Positions 22,135 through 31,458 of a DNA stretch of 64,000 bases are shown here, in pieces. The notes below the pieces were generated by a model. It ran no database searches. It was given only the letters and a program-made list of their open reading frames with translations, and had not been told where the DNA came from. Each line of letters begins with the position of its first letter. The stretch's first letter is position 1. Source of the DNA: Tardiphaga sp. 709 (GTDB lineage: Bacteria > Pseudomonadota > Alphaproteobacteria > Rhizobiales > Xanthobacteraceae); the NCBI RefSeq assembly GCF_032401055.1, contig NZ_CP135529.1:2912501-2976500 (forward strand). The letters run 5' to 3'. The translations under genes were made by a program, and so were the position numbers.

Positions 22135-22262
22135 ATTCAGCTCCGTTCGATGGGTTCAAAAAGCCTCAAAAAGACGGTCAATTGCTTGTGCGGCCGTTAT
22201 GGTTTCCGATTCGTTAACGGTCGTCTTGTAGCCTGCCGGCCATGTCATCGGCTATCGGCTCC

Positions 22263-23126
22263 ATGCATATCGTTTGCCCCAATTGCACGACGTCCTACGC
22301 CGTGAACCCGGCCACGTTCGGCGATGCCGGACGGACGGTGCGCTGCGCCCGCTGCAAGGAAGTCTGGCTGGCGCGGCCGGAGGACCTCTCCCGTGCCGAA
22401 GCCCGTGTTCCCGCCATGGCGGCGAAGGCCAGCGAGCCCGATCCGAACGAGGACATGAGCGCCTGGGGCGTGACCGAGGATGACGACGCCTCGGCGCCAA
22501 ACGTTCCGGTGGTCGAAAGCCCGTCGATTTCGGCCGACTGGCCGGTCGATGCCAATGATCGTACCGAGGAGGCCGACTGGGCCACACTGGCGCAGCACGA
22601 CGCCGTGGCCGCGATGCGGGCCACTCCGCCATCGCGCCTTGCCGCGCTCCGCCGTTTCGTACCGTCGCTGCCGCGCCTGTTCGTCATGCCGAGGCACAGT
22701 CTGCCGATCGCTACCGCTGCCATGGCGTCGCTATTGCTCGCACTGGTGATCTGGCGCGTCGATCTGGTCAAGCTGATGCCGCAAACCGCGACTTTCTATC
22801 AGGCGGTCGGCCTCGACGTGAATGTGCGCGGCCTTGCCTTCAAGGACGTCAAGGTCACCACCGAGACCGTCGATGGCAAGTCGGTGTTGCTCATCGAGGG
22901 CCTGATCGTGTCAGAGACCCGCATCCCCACCGCATTGCCGCGCCTGCGTTTCGTGGTACGCGACGAGAAGGGGACTGAAATATATGGCTGGAACGCCGTG
23001 CTCGAACAGCCCGGCCTCAATCCCGGCGACAAGACATGGTTTCGATCGCGGCTGGCCTCGCCGCCGGCCGAGGGCCGCAGTATCGATGTGCGCTTCTTCA
23101 ACAAGCGCGACGTCGCCGGCGCGTAA
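22263..23126 (+). CDS. MJ0042-type zinc-ribbon membrane protein (DUF3426-like)
   Basis: A 287-aa protein from the ATG at 22263. Residues 1-36 form a zinc ribbon with CPNC and CARC pairs (MHIVCPNCTTSYAVNP, then RTVRCARCKEVW). An acidic linker follows, then one membrane segment about residues 150-170 and a periplasmic C-terminal domain of about 110 residues with beta-strand character. The function of this family is not known. An alternative ATG at 22242 adds seven residues. The response regulator follows 15 nt later, so the two probably share a transcript. Confidence 0.82.
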   Translation: MHIVCPNCTTSYAVNPATFGDAGRTVRCARCKEVWLARPEDLSRAEARVPAMAAKASEPDPNEDMSAWGVTEDDDASAPNVPVVESPSISADWPVDANDRTEEADWATLAQHDAVAAMRATPPSRLAALRRFVPSLPRLFVMPRHSLPIATAAMASLLLALVIWRVDLVKLMPQTATFYQAVGLDVNVRGLAFKDVKVTTETVDGKSVLLIEGLIVSETRIPTALPRLRFVVRDEKGTEIYGWNAVLEQPGLNPGDKTWFRSRLASPPAEGRSIDVRFFNKRDVAGA

Positions 23127-23141
23127 GTCTGAGGAGTTGTC

Positions 23142-23519
23142 GTGGCGCGTATCCTGATTGCAGATGACGAAGAATCGATGCGGCTGCTGGTCGGCCGCGC
23201 CATCGCCATGGATGGCCACGAGATCGTCACGGCCGAAGACGGCGCCGAGGCGCTGGAGATTCTCAACGAGCAGGGCGGCGCATTCGACCTGCTGCTGACC
23301 GACATCAAGATGCCTGTGATGGACGGCATCGCGTTGGCGCTGGCCGTCGCGCGCGATTTCCCCGAACTCACGATCCTGCTGATGACCGGCTATGCCGACC
23401 AGCGCGAACGCGCGACGGGCCTGAATGCGATCGTGCACGATGTGGTGACGAAACCGTTCTCGGTCGCTGATATCCGCACTGCGGTCGCGGACGCACTGGC
23501 GGTAAAGAACAAGGGATAG
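23142..23519 (+). CDS. Single-domain response regulator
   Basis: A 125-aa receiver domain with no output domain. Acidic pair D8/D9 (IADDEESM), phospho-acceptor D54 in LLLTDIKMP, the Thr of MTGYAD and the Lys of VVTKPF are all present, so it should be phosphorylated. It starts with GTG after a GAGGAG-type ribosome site. Size and layout resemble CpdR, the alphaproteobacterial regulator of ClpXP proteolysis, but I cannot assign orthology by eye. It follows the zinc-ribbon gene closely. Confidence 0.85.
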   Translation: MARILIADDEESMRLLVGRAIAMDGHEIVTAEDGAEALEILNEQGGAFDLLLTDIKMPVMDGIALALAVARDFPELTILLMTGYADQRERATGLNAIVHDVVTKPFSVADIRTAVADALAVKNKG

Positions 23520-23529
23520 AGGGCTCTTT

Positions 23530-23690
23530 CTTATCCCTCCCCCAAGCGGCGGAGCCGCGCAGCGGGGAGGGTGGCTGGCCGAAGGCCAGACGGGTGGGGT
23601 CTCGCCCCACGTGAGAGCGCTGCTTGTGGCACCCCCACCCCGGCCTATCGGCCGACCCTCCCCGCAAGGGGGAGGGATGCTATTGCCGCC
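23530..23690. repeat. Dispersed intergenic palindromic repeat
   Basis: About 160 bp built from inverted arms: CCCTCCCCCAAGCGGCGGAG and CCCTCCCCGCAAGGGGGAGG at the ends, GGCTGGCCGAAGGCCAG and GGGGTCTCGCCCC hairpins inside. Similar in kind to 18754-18900 and 26490-26636. It separates the response-regulator gene from the TIGR02302 gene and fills the gap. Confidence 0.6.
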
Positions 23691-23710
23691 AGCGCTTCAA
23701 CAGCTGCCCC

Positions 23711-26325
23711 TCAATAATCCTTCAGCAGCCGCTCGATATAATCCAGTTCGAGCTGCGGCCGGGTCGTGTCGCCGAGGCGACGACGCAATTCTTCCAGGAT
23801 TCTCCGCACGCGCTGCACGTCGATCTCGCCGGGAATCTTCACCGTGAGGTCGTCGCCGAGTTCGCGGCCACGCAGCGGACGCCCGAGCGGATCGCTTTGC
23901 CGGCCACCGCTCTGCTGGCGGCCGGGATTGTTGCCGGGGCCGTCGTTCTGGCCTTCACCCTCGCCCTGCTGCATGGCCTGCGCGAGCTTCTGTGCGCCCT
24001 TGCGGAGCGCATCGAGCGCCTTGCCCTGCGAACCCACCGCGCCGTCGGCATTACCCTCGCCAAGCTGGCCACCGGCATCGCCCATGGCACTGTCGGCATC
24101 GCCGAGACCATCACCATCGCCGTCACCATCGGCGTCCGCCTGATCGTCGCCGCCTTGACCTTGCTGGCCTTGTTGCCCCTGCTGGCCCTTTTGCCCCTGC
24201 CCTTTTTGGCCCTTCTGACCCTGGCCCATGCCCTGCTTGGCGAGCTGGTCCTGCAGCTGCTTGAGGCGATCGCGCAGGTTTTGCTGATCCTGCTGCAGAT
24301 CGCCCATACCCTGCTCGCCCTGCTTGCCGCGACGGCGCTCGTTGCGCTGGTCCTGGCCCTGCTTGAAGGTCTTGTCGCGCAACTGCTGCTGCTTGCGGAT
24401 CATGTCCCCAAGCTCGTTCATCGCCTGATCCATCTCGCTGTCACCGGACTGGCCGGGCTGCGCCATCTGCAAGTTTTCCAGCATCTGCTGCATCTGTTCG
24501 AGCAACTGCTTGGCGGCGTCCTTGTCGCCGGAGCGCGACAGCCGCTCCATGCGCTCGATCATGTTGTTGAGGTCCTGCTGCCGCATCACCTTGGTGTTCT
24601 TGTCGAGCGGACGCGCCAGCTGCTGCGGATTCTGCTTCATCTGCTCGGCGAGCTGCTTCAGGAAGTTATCCAGCGCCGCGCGCAGGTTCTCGGTAAGCTT
24701 CTTGATCTCTTCGTCGCTGGCGCCGCGCTCCAGCGCCTGCTTCAGCGCGTCCTGTGCCGCCTTCAGCGCCTTGTCGACATCGGTGATGTCGCCGTCCTCG
24801 ATGGTGACGGCGAGCGCCCAGAGGCTGGCGACGACTTCTTTCAGGGCCGCGTCGGTTCGGGCGCGTTCGATCTGGGTGGCAACACTGCGCAGCCCGAGAT
24901 ACTGACCGGCTTCCGGCGTGAAAGCTTCCGGCGCGATCATCAGGGCCTGCAGCGCGAAGGAGACCTGGCCGCGCTGATTGGCGTCGAGTGCCAGGATACG
25001 GCGCTGTTCGATCAGCGCGCGCGGCAACGGCTTGGTGAACAGCCGCTCCGGCAGCCGCATGTTGAACGGCTCGCTCTTGCCCTCGTTGCCCGACTCGTCC
25101 TTGGCCGTCAGCGTCAGCGTGACATCAGCGCCGGCATAGGGATCCTCGCTGAGATCCTTGACGGTCTGGCCGACACCGTTGCGCGTGCGCGCATTTGGCA
25201 GCACCAGCGCAAATGACGGCGCATCGAACAACGGCCGCGGCTTGGCGGCTTCCTTGATGCCATCCTTCGTCTCGGCGGGACGCGCCGCGAATTGCGCATG
25301 GGCTTCGGTAACGCCGTAGTCGTCCTCGAGCTTGTAGGACATCTGCAGCGAACCGCGCGCCTGACGCTCCGGGTCCTTGGCGAGCGCGATGGTCGGCGGA
25401 CGATCGCCCGTTGCCGTGAACTTCCACTGCGGCTGGCCGGACGGCGCACGGACATGTGCTGTCCCGTCAGACGTGATGGTGAAATGCTTTTCGTTAGTGC
25501 CCTTCGGGGCTTCCGCCGTCGGCGCCACGTCAGCGACACCGCCGGTGAGAACGACATCAAGCGCACCGCCGCTGGAGCGCACGATCAGCGTCGAGCCCGA
25601 CGGCACCGGCAATGCAGCGGCATCGGCAGTGGACGCATCCTTGTTGGCGGCAGACAAGATGATCGGCGGCTTGCCGGTGTAAGGCGGCGGCGTGATCCAG
25701 GCATCGACGCGCACATTCGCCGGCGCCAGCACGCCGTTCCAGTCGAACGCCGCCATGATGCGTGCGCCGCGCTCGCCACTGGCGGCAAACCAGGTGGCGA
25801 ACAGCAGCACGACCACGATGGCGCGCAGCGCCCAGGGTCATGGATCGCGAGGCGCGGCGACGGCAGGCCAGCGCGGATTTTCTTGAGCGAGGCCAACGTA
25901 CGCTCGCGCTGAACCAGCCACAGCGCCCGGGCCATCGGGTCCTGCGACGACAGCGTGTCGGTCAGCGCCGTTGCGGGGCGATGCGCAATCCCGGTGCCGC
26001 GATCGAGGCGCGACAGGCCCTCTTCACGCGACGGCCAGCGAAACTTCAGGAGAGGAACGAGCGTCGCCAGCGCAGCGATGACGAACAACGCAAGACCGAT
26101 GGCACGCGCCGTGAAGGGAAGCGTCAGCCACAGACCGGCCCAGGACGCCACCAGAAACAACCCGACGACACTGAGCAGCCGGGCCAGATGCGGCCACCCC
26201 CGCTCCCAGCCAATCGCCAGCCGGGCACGCTGCAGCGCCTGCGCGAGCTGAAGCTGCGCCGCCGCCTGTCGATCGGCATTTGGATCGTGTGGTGGTTGTG
26301 GTCGGTCGGGGGGCGCAGCGCTCAA
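23711..26325 (-). pseudogene. TIGR02302/DUF4175 family membrane protein, frameshifted
   Basis: Two reading frames together encode one protein of the TIGR02302 family. The first (from ATG 26325) gives two membrane segments (about residues 46-90) and runs in register to RLAIHDP; the second resumes with RAIVVVLLFATW and continues to 23711. The switch is at the GGG of 25836-25838: one extra G would restore the expected RLAIHDPWALRAIVV and an unbroken protein of 871 aa. The C-terminal half has coiled-coil and Gln/Gly-rich repeats (GQKGQKGQGQKGQQGQQGQQ, about 24120-24260) and an Asp/Gly-rich stretch. The family function is unknown; it typically sits next to lysA, as here. The break is either a real mutation or a sequencing error. 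Confidence 0.85.
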
Positions 26326-26489
26326 CGACGATCTCCGATGTTACCGCACGACACACTAGCACGGCGGCGGCAATGAGGCATGGCACGGGGGCCATCCGTG
26401 CACATGCAAAGCCTGAGCCTAAGTCGATTCGGAGCGATTGGGGTCACGAAGGCGTGAGGGGTCTTTGTAAGGGAACGCCGGCCGTGCGC

Positions 26490-26636
26490 TCCCTCGCCCC
26501 GCTCTTGCGGGGAGAGGGTGGGGTGAGGGGCTCTTCGAGATCCGCCTACCTGCGCTTGAGCTTGAAGAGAGCCCTGGCCCCTCACCCGCCGCGAAGGCGC
26601 GGCGACCTCTCCCCGCGCAAGTGCGGGGAGAGGTAA
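26490..26636. repeat. Dispersed intergenic palindromic repeat
   Basis: About 147 bp in the 321-bp gap between lysA and the TIGR02302 gene. Outer hairpins CCCCGCTCTTGCGGGGAGAG and CTCTCCCCGCGCAAGTGCGG; inner inverted arms AGGGGCTCTTC/GAAGAGAGCCCTGGCCCCT. Apart from this repeat the gap (26326-26646) shows no gene. Confidence 0.6.
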
Positions 26637-26646
26637 AATCACCGCC

Positions 26647-27912
26647 TCACAACCAGGGCGCGGCCTTGTCCATGGCGATCAGCTGCTCGACTTCGATGCG
26701 CGGGCGGACCACCGCATACTGATCGTCCTTCACCAGCACTTCCGGGACCAGCGCGCGGGTATTGTAGGTTCCCGCCTGCACGGCGCCATAGGCGCCGGCG
26801 GTCATGATCGCGAGCAAATCGCCGGACTTCAACTCCGGCAGCTTGCGGTCGAGGGCAAGATAATCGCCGGTCTCGCAGACCGGGCCGACCACATCGACGG
26901 CCGACAGCTTTGCACCGGGTGCGGGCGCCGCTACCGGCAGGATCTCGTGATAGGCCTCGTACAAAGTCGGCCGGATCAGATCGTTCATGGCCGCGTCGAT
27001 GATGACGAAGGTCTTGCCGTCACCATGCTTCACATGGATGACGCGCGCGACGAGAATGCCGGCATTGCCGACGATCATCCGGCCGGGCTCGAACATCAGC
27101 GTGCAGCCGAGATTATGCGTGACGCGCTTGACCATGGCCGCATAGGCCATCGGCTCCGGCGGCGCGGCGCGGTCCTCGTAATAGGGAATGCCGAGACCGC
27201 CGCCGAAATCGACATGCGAAATCGTGTGGCCGTCGTTGCGCAGCACGGTGACGAAATCGGCCAGGATGCGAAATGCCTGCTCCATCGGGGCGAGATCGGT
27301 GATCTGGCTGCCGATATGCATATCGACGCCGGTGACCTCAATGCCCGGCAGCTTCGCAGCGCGGGCATAGACCTCGCGTGCCTTGCTGATGGGGATGCCG
27401 AACTTGTTTTCGGACTTACCGGTGGAGATCTTGGCATGCGTGCCGGAATCGACATCGGGATTCACGCGGATCGAGATCCGCGCCGTACGGCCGGTCTCGC
27501 TGGCGATCTCCGACAGCAATGCGAGTTCAGGCTCCGACTCGATATTGAGGCAGAGAATGTCCTCATCGAGCGCCAGCCGCAGCTCGTCCGCGGTCTTGCC
27601 GACGCCGGAAAACACGATCTTCTTCGGCGGGATACCTGCGGCCAGCGCCCGCTTCAACTCACCACCGGAGACCACGTCAGCGCCCGCGCCGAGCTTGGCC
27701 AGCGTGCGCAGCACCGACTGGTTGGAATTCGCCTTCATGGCGTAGCAGACCAGCGCCTTGGTATCGGCGAAGGCGTCGGTGAAGACGCGGTAGTGCCGCT
27801 CCAGCGTTGCGGTCGAATAGCAATAGAATGGCGTGCCGACGGCATCCGCCATTTCGGCAATATCAACGCCTTCGGCGTGCAGCACGCCGTTGCGATAGTC
27901 GAAATGGCGCAT
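26647..27912 (-). CDS. lysA: Diaminopimelate decarboxylase LysA
   Basis: PLP-dependent decarboxylase of 421 aa that converts meso-diaminopimelate to L-lysine, the last step of lysine synthesis, in the cytosol. The cofactor lysine is in VCYAMKANSN (K60); the glycine loop DFGGGLGIPYY and the C-terminal VGPVCETGDYLA, with its substrate Cys and Glu, are clear. It follows the lptM-type gene by 6 nt and belongs to the argH-lptM-lysA operon. Confidence 0.95.
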   Translation of the reverse strand: MRHFDYRNGVLHAEGVDIAEMADAVGTPFYCYSTATLERHYRVFTDAFADTKALVCYAMKANSNQSVLRTLAKLGAGADVVSGGELKRALAAGIPPKKIVFSGVGKTADELRLALDEDILCLNIESEPELALLSEIASETGRTARISIRVNPDVDSGTHAKISTGKSENKFGIPISKAREVYARAAKLPGIEVTGVDMHIGSQITDLAPMEQAFRILADFVTVLRNDGHTISHVDFGGGLGIPYYEDRAAPPEPMAYAAMVKRVTHNLGCTLMFEPGRMIVGNAGILVARVIHVKHGDGKTFVIIDAAMNDLIRPTLYEAYHEILPVAAPAPGAKLSAVDVVGPVCETGDYLALDRKLPELKSGDLLAIMTAGAYGAVQAGTYNTRALVPEVLVKDDQYAVVRPRIEVEQLIAMDKAAPWL

Positions 27913-27918
27913 GGCGAG

Positions 27919-28203
27919 TTAGTCCAGGATCGGATCGAGCAGGAACGGCTTCTTGCGACCACGGGTCGCCGCCGGCGGGCCCTCATCCACACCGTTCGAA
28001 GGCGCGAACACGTCCCTGCCCTTATTGGCAGCCGACTGTGCATCGGGATCCGCCGCCGGAGCGCCGGTGCCCATCGGCTGTGCGGACGCCTGTGGCGGCA
28101 GATCGAGGCCACCTTTACGGCCGCAGCCAGCCAGCGCCAAAGCAGAAGCGGTCAGAACGAGAATGGCCCATCGCGCGGACGCAGGGCGGGTCGGACAAGT
28201 CAC
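27919..28203 (-). CDS. lptM: Small LptM-type lipoprotein
   Basis: A 94-aa lipoprotein from a GTG at 28203 (translated MTCPTRPASARWAIL). The lipobox LALAGCGRKG with the motif CGRKGGLDLPP right after the cysteine is the hallmark of LptM/YifL proteins, which stabilise the LPS translocon LptD in the outer membrane. The rest is a Pro/Ala-rich tail. A longer frame from 28284 is possible but puts the signal peptide far inside. Its position between argH and lysA is conserved in this group as I recall. Confidence 0.82.
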   Translation of the reverse strand: MTCPTRPASARWAILVLTASALALAGCGRKGGLDLPPQASAQPMGTGAPAADPDAQSAANKGRDVFAPSNGVDEGPPAATRGRKKPFLLDPILD

Positions 28204-28295
28204 AGCGAAATCCCCAAATGCGGGCGCACCATACAAAGATTGCCGCGCTCTGGCGAGACCCCGAAATCCATTGAATTTTCGCACGCCAAGCCCGC

Positions 28296-29747
28296 TCAGC
28301 CCAATTTCCGCTCTTTTTCCAGTCGCTTGAGCCAGGCCTTCGCCTGTGACGTCACATTCTTCGGCGCCGTGCCGCCATAACTGACCCGGCTCTTCACCGA
28401 GGATTCCACCGACAGCACCTTCATCACTTCTGCCGTGATCTTCGATTCCACCGCCTGCATCTCCTTCAGGTCGAGCTCATGCAACGCCACGCCCTTCTTG
28501 GTGGCGATGCCGACGATCCGGCCGGTGACGTGGTGCGCCTCGCGGAATGGCATTTTCAGCGTCCGCACCAGCCAGTCCGCCAGATCGGTGGCGGTGGCAT
28601 AGCCCTCGCCAGCAGCAAGCTTCATGCGCTCCTCATTGGGCACGAGATCGCGAACCATGCCGGCAATCGCGCGGATCGCCAGCGACAGCGCCGAATAGGC
28701 CTCCATAGCGCCGGCTTTGTCCTCCTGCATGTCCTTCTGATAGGCCAGCGGCAGACCCTTCATGACAATCAACAATCCGGTGAGCGATCCGATCACGCGA
28801 CCGGTCTTGGCGCGGACCAGTTCGGCCGCATCCGGATTGCGCTTCTGCGGCATGATCGAGGAGCCGGTGGTGAACTTGTCGGAGAGTCTGACGAGACCGA
28901 CCAGCGGCGAGGTCCAGATCACGATCTCCTCGGCGAAGCGCGACAGATGCACGGCCGCGATGGACGCCGCCGACAGCGTCTCCAACACGAAATCGCGATC
29001 CGACACCGCATCGAGCGAATTGGCCATCGGGCGATCGAAGCCGAGCGCCTTGGCGGTGGCATGGCGGTCGATCGGGAACGACGTGCCGGCCAGCGCCGCG
29101 GCGCCGAGCGGGCTTTCATTGAGGCGCTTGCGCGCATCGGCAAAACGGCCGCGATCGCGCGACACCATTTCCACATAGGCCAGCAGATGATGACCGAAGG
29201 TCACCGGCTGCGCGGTCTGCAAATGGGTGAAGCCAGGCATGACCGTGTCGGCATGTTCCAGCGCACGATCGACCAATGCCCGCTGCAGCGACGCAAAGGC
29301 TGCGTCGATCTCGTCGATCGTATCGCGCACGAACAGCCGGAAATCGGTCGCCACCTGATCATTGCGCGAACGCGCGGTATGCAGGCGGCCGGAAGCCGGA
29401 CCGATCAGCTCGCCGAGCCGGCTCTCCACATTCATGTGAATGTCTTCGAGCGCACGCTTGAATGTGAACGACCCCTTGGTGATCTCTGACAGGATCGTGT
29501 CTAGACCGCCTGCGATATTTTTCGCATCTTTCGCGGTGATAATCCCTTGCCTGGCAAGCATCGCAGCATGGGCCTTGGACGCGGTAATGTCCTGGGCATA
29601 GAGGTGGCGATCGACGTCGATGGAGACATTGATTTCCTCCATGATGGCGTCGGGGCTTTCATCGAACAGCCCGCCCCACATCTTGTTGCTCACATTGGAG
29701 CCCTTACCGTCATTGCCGGACTTGCCGTTGCCCTTGCGCGAAGCCAT
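28296..29747 (-). CDS. argH: Argininosuccinate lyase ArgH
   Basis: A 483-aa member of the fumarase/aspartase superfamily that splits argininosuccinate into arginine and fumarate, the last step of arginine synthesis. The signature [12 protein letters not shown] is intact, as are [13 protein letters not shown] and [11 protein letters not shown]. The N-terminal 20 residues ([18 protein letters not shown]) are a basic low-complexity extension before NKMWGGLF, where most orthologues begin; the true start could be a little downstream. Divergent from tlpA with a 75-nt gap. Confidence 0.95.
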   Translation of the reverse strand: MASRKGNGKSGNDGKGSNVSNKMWGGLFDESPDAIMEEINVSIDVDRHLYAQDITASKAHAAMLARQGIITAKDAKNIAGGLDTILSEITKGSFTFKRALEDIHMNVESRLGELIGPASGRLHTARSRNDQVATDFRLFVRDTIDEIDAAFASLQRALVDRALEHADTVMPGFTHLQTAQPVTFGHHLLAYVEMVSRDRGRFADARKRLNESPLGAAALAGTSFPIDRHATAKALGFDRPMANSLDAVSDRDFVLETLSAASIAAVHLSRFAEEIVIWTSPLVGLVRLSDKFTTGSSIMPQKRNPDAAELVRAKTGRVIGSLTGLLIVMKGLPLAYQKDMQEDKAGAMEAYSALSLAIRAIAGMVRDLVPNEERMKLAAGEGYATATDLADWLVRTLKMPFREAHHVTGRIVGIATKKGVALHELDLKEMQAVESKITAEVMKVLSVESSVKSRVSYGGTAPKNVTSQAKAWLKRLEKERKLG

Positions 29748-29822
29748 GAATTGTCACTCATCTTTAACCGCAGCCGACGGATCGTCCGTCGCCAACCGTT
29801 GCATAGCCCTAACTGAGACCGA

Positions 29823-30509
29823 ATGACAAACCCTATGCCTGACCAGCCCGCCCCCCGTCCGGCCAAACGCCGCCTGATCGTGCTTGGCGCGGTGCTCGTA
29901 GGCGCCGTGGTCGGATTTGCCGCGGTATCCAATATGGATCGGCTGTGGCAACAGGCTGCGCCGGGCGATCCGACCTGTGCACCGGCCATCGCGCTGTCGA
30001 AGAAGATCGAACCGCTGGCGCGCGGCGAAGTCGCCGGCCTGACCATGGCCAGAACGCCGCTGAAATTGCCGGACCTCGCTTTCAGGGATGCCGACGGCCA
30101 GGAGAAGAAACTGTCCGACTGGCGCGGCCGGACGGTGCTGGTGAACCTGTGGGCCACCTGGTGCGTGCCCTGCCGCAAGGAAATGCCGGCCCTGAATAAC
30201 CTCGAGAGCAAGCTCGGCGGCCCGGATTTCCAGGTCGTTGCAATCAATATCGACACCCGCGACGCCGAGAAGCCGAAGGCCTTTCTGAAGGACGGCGGCC
30301 TCAACCGGCTGGATTATTTCACCGACACCTCGGCCAAGGTGTTCCAGGACCTCAAGGGCATCGGCCGTGCACTGGGTATGCCGACCTCAGTGCTGATCGA
30401 CGGCAAAGGCTGCGAGATCGCAACCATCGCCGGCCCCGCCGAATGGGACAGCGAAGATGCCATCAAGCTGCTGAAAGCGGCGGTGAAGCCCGCCGCAGCG
30501 AGTTTCTGA
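29823..30509 (+). CDS. tlpA: Thiol:disulfide interchange protein TlpA
   Basis: A 228-aa membrane-anchored thioredoxin-like protein: membrane segment about residues 18-36, periplasmic thioredoxin domain with the active site WATWCVPCRKE (C114 and C117). Two further cysteines (C52 and one in DGKGCEIATIAGPAEW) match the structural pair known in Bradyrhizobium TlpA. That protein reduces copper-site cysteines during assembly of aa3 cytochrome oxidase. The match to TlpA extends over most of the chain (NLWATWCVPCRKEMPAL, INIDTRD, FQDLK, IGRALGMPTSV). Divergence from argH agrees with the Bradyrhizobium gene order as I recall it. Confidence 0.92.
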   Translation: MTNPMPDQPAPRPAKRRLIVLGAVLVGAVVGFAAVSNMDRLWQQAAPGDPTCAPAIALSKKIEPLARGEVAGLTMARTPLKLPDLAFRDADGQEKKLSDWRGRTVLVNLWATWCVPCRKEMPALNNLESKLGGPDFQVVAINIDTRDAEKPKAFLKDGGLNRLDYFTDTSAKVFQDLKGIGRALGMPTSVLIDGKGCEIATIAGPAEWDSEDAIKLLKAAVKPAAASF

Positions 30510-30659
30510 GACCGCGACATAAACGACTGCGACATACGGCCGCCTGCCCCAGCCGCGAAATCCCCCGCCATCCTGTCGGATGGACGCAATGACGTTCGTC
30601 TTGAAAACAACCGGGCTTCACGCCCGGCGCTTGTGCATGACAGCAGGGAGAAACGACCG

Positions 30660-31019
30660 ATGGCCTATACCGACGGATTCATTGTTCCGGTGCCGAAGAA
30701 GAACCTCGCCGCCTATCGCAGCCTCGCACGCAAGGCCGGCAAGATCTGGCGCGAATACGGCGCGCTCGACTATCATGAATATGTTGCCGATGACGTCAGC
30801 GTTGGCAAATGGACCTCGTTCCCGCGCAGCGTGAAGCTGAAACCTGACGAGACCGTCGTGTTTTCCTATATCATCTACAAGTCACGCAAGGATCGCGACC
30901 GCATCAATGCGAAGGTGATGAAGGATCCGCGCCTCGCCAAGATGATGGATCCGAAGGCGATGCCGTTCGATGCCAAGCGCATGATCTATGGTGGCTTCAA
31001 GACGCTGGTTTCGGTCTGA
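30660..31019 (+). CDS. DUF1428 family protein
   Basis: A 119-aa cytosolic protein from the ATG at 30660, preceded by a CAGGGAG ribosome site. The sequence YTDGFIVPVPKKNLAAYR and KDPRLAKMMDPKAMPFDAKRM is diagnostic of DUF1428, a dimeric ferredoxin-like fold of the dabb kind related to YciI/NIPSNAP-like proteins. No reaction is established. It is followed 20 nt later by a VOC protein and the two probably form a transcript. Confidence 0.88.
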   Translation: MAYTDGFIVPVPKKNLAAYRSLARKAGKIWREYGALDYHEYVADDVSVGKWTSFPRSVKLKPDETVVFSYIIYKSRKDRDRINAKVMKDPRLAKMMDPKAMPFDAKRMIYGGFKTLVSV

Positions 31020-31039
31020 TGCAATAGTGGGAGGACGCC

Positions 31040-31417
31040 ATGACGCCGCACGGCCATTTCAACTGGAATGAATTCGTGACGCGCGACCCCGAACGCGCCA
31101 AGCGCTTCTATCAGGAGACCATCGGCTGGACCTATCAGCCAAAGACGCTTGCGGGCGGCGGGATCTACTGGATCGCGATGATGGACGATGTGCGCGTCGG
31201 CGGCATCTTCCACGCGGAAGGTCCGGGCTACCAGAATGTCCCGGACGGCTGGATGCCATATCTGGCCGTCGATGACGTCGACGCACGGGTGAAGAAAGCG
31301 GTCGCTGCCGGCGCGACGCTGATGCGGCCGGTATTCGACATTCCCGATGTCGGCCGGCTCGCAATCCTGCTGCAGCCCGGCGGCGCCGGGATCGGCTGGA
31401 TCACGCCGTTCGCGTAA
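31040..31417 (+). CDS. VOC family protein (glyoxalase/bleomycin-resistance fold)
   Basis: A 125-aa vicinal-oxygen-chelate protein with two beta-alpha-beta units: FNWNEFVTRDPERAKRFYQETIGW at the start and PYLAVDDVDARVKKAVAAGATL in the second half. Candidate metal ligands are less clear than in glyoxalase I, so it may be a binding protein rather than an enzyme. It sits next to the DUF1428 gene and converges with the MFS gene across a hairpin. Confidence 0.85.
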   Translation: MTPHGHFNWNEFVTRDPERAKRFYQETIGWTYQPKTLAGGGIYWIAMMDDVRVGGIFHAEGPGYQNVPDGWMPYLAVDDVDARVKKAVAAGATLMRPVFDIPDVGRLAILLQPGGAGIGWITPFA

Positions 31418-31425
31418 GAGAAGCC

Positions 31426-31450
31426 GAGAGGCAGCAAGCTGCTGCCTCTC
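31426..31450. terminator. Bidirectional hairpin between VOC and MFS genes
   Basis: Perfect 10-bp inverted repeat GAGAGGCAGC/GCTGCCTCTC with a 5-nt loop, 9 nt from each stop codon of the convergent genes. It is flanked by pyrimidine-rich TTCTCGCTTC on one side and has no long T run, so it is probably a moderate two-way terminator. Confidence 0.6.
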
Positions 31451-31458
31451 TTCTCGCT

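Noticed and set aside
23624-25216. Plus-strand frame of 530 codons rich in Leu, Ala and His
   Set aside because: It is the mirror of the Gln/Gly-rich TIGR02302 gene; low-complexity codons on one strand give an open frame on the other. No domain or start context.
16760-26636. CRISPR-like repetition
   Set aside because: The palindromic repeats are single, unequal in sequence, and lack regular spacers or cas genes.
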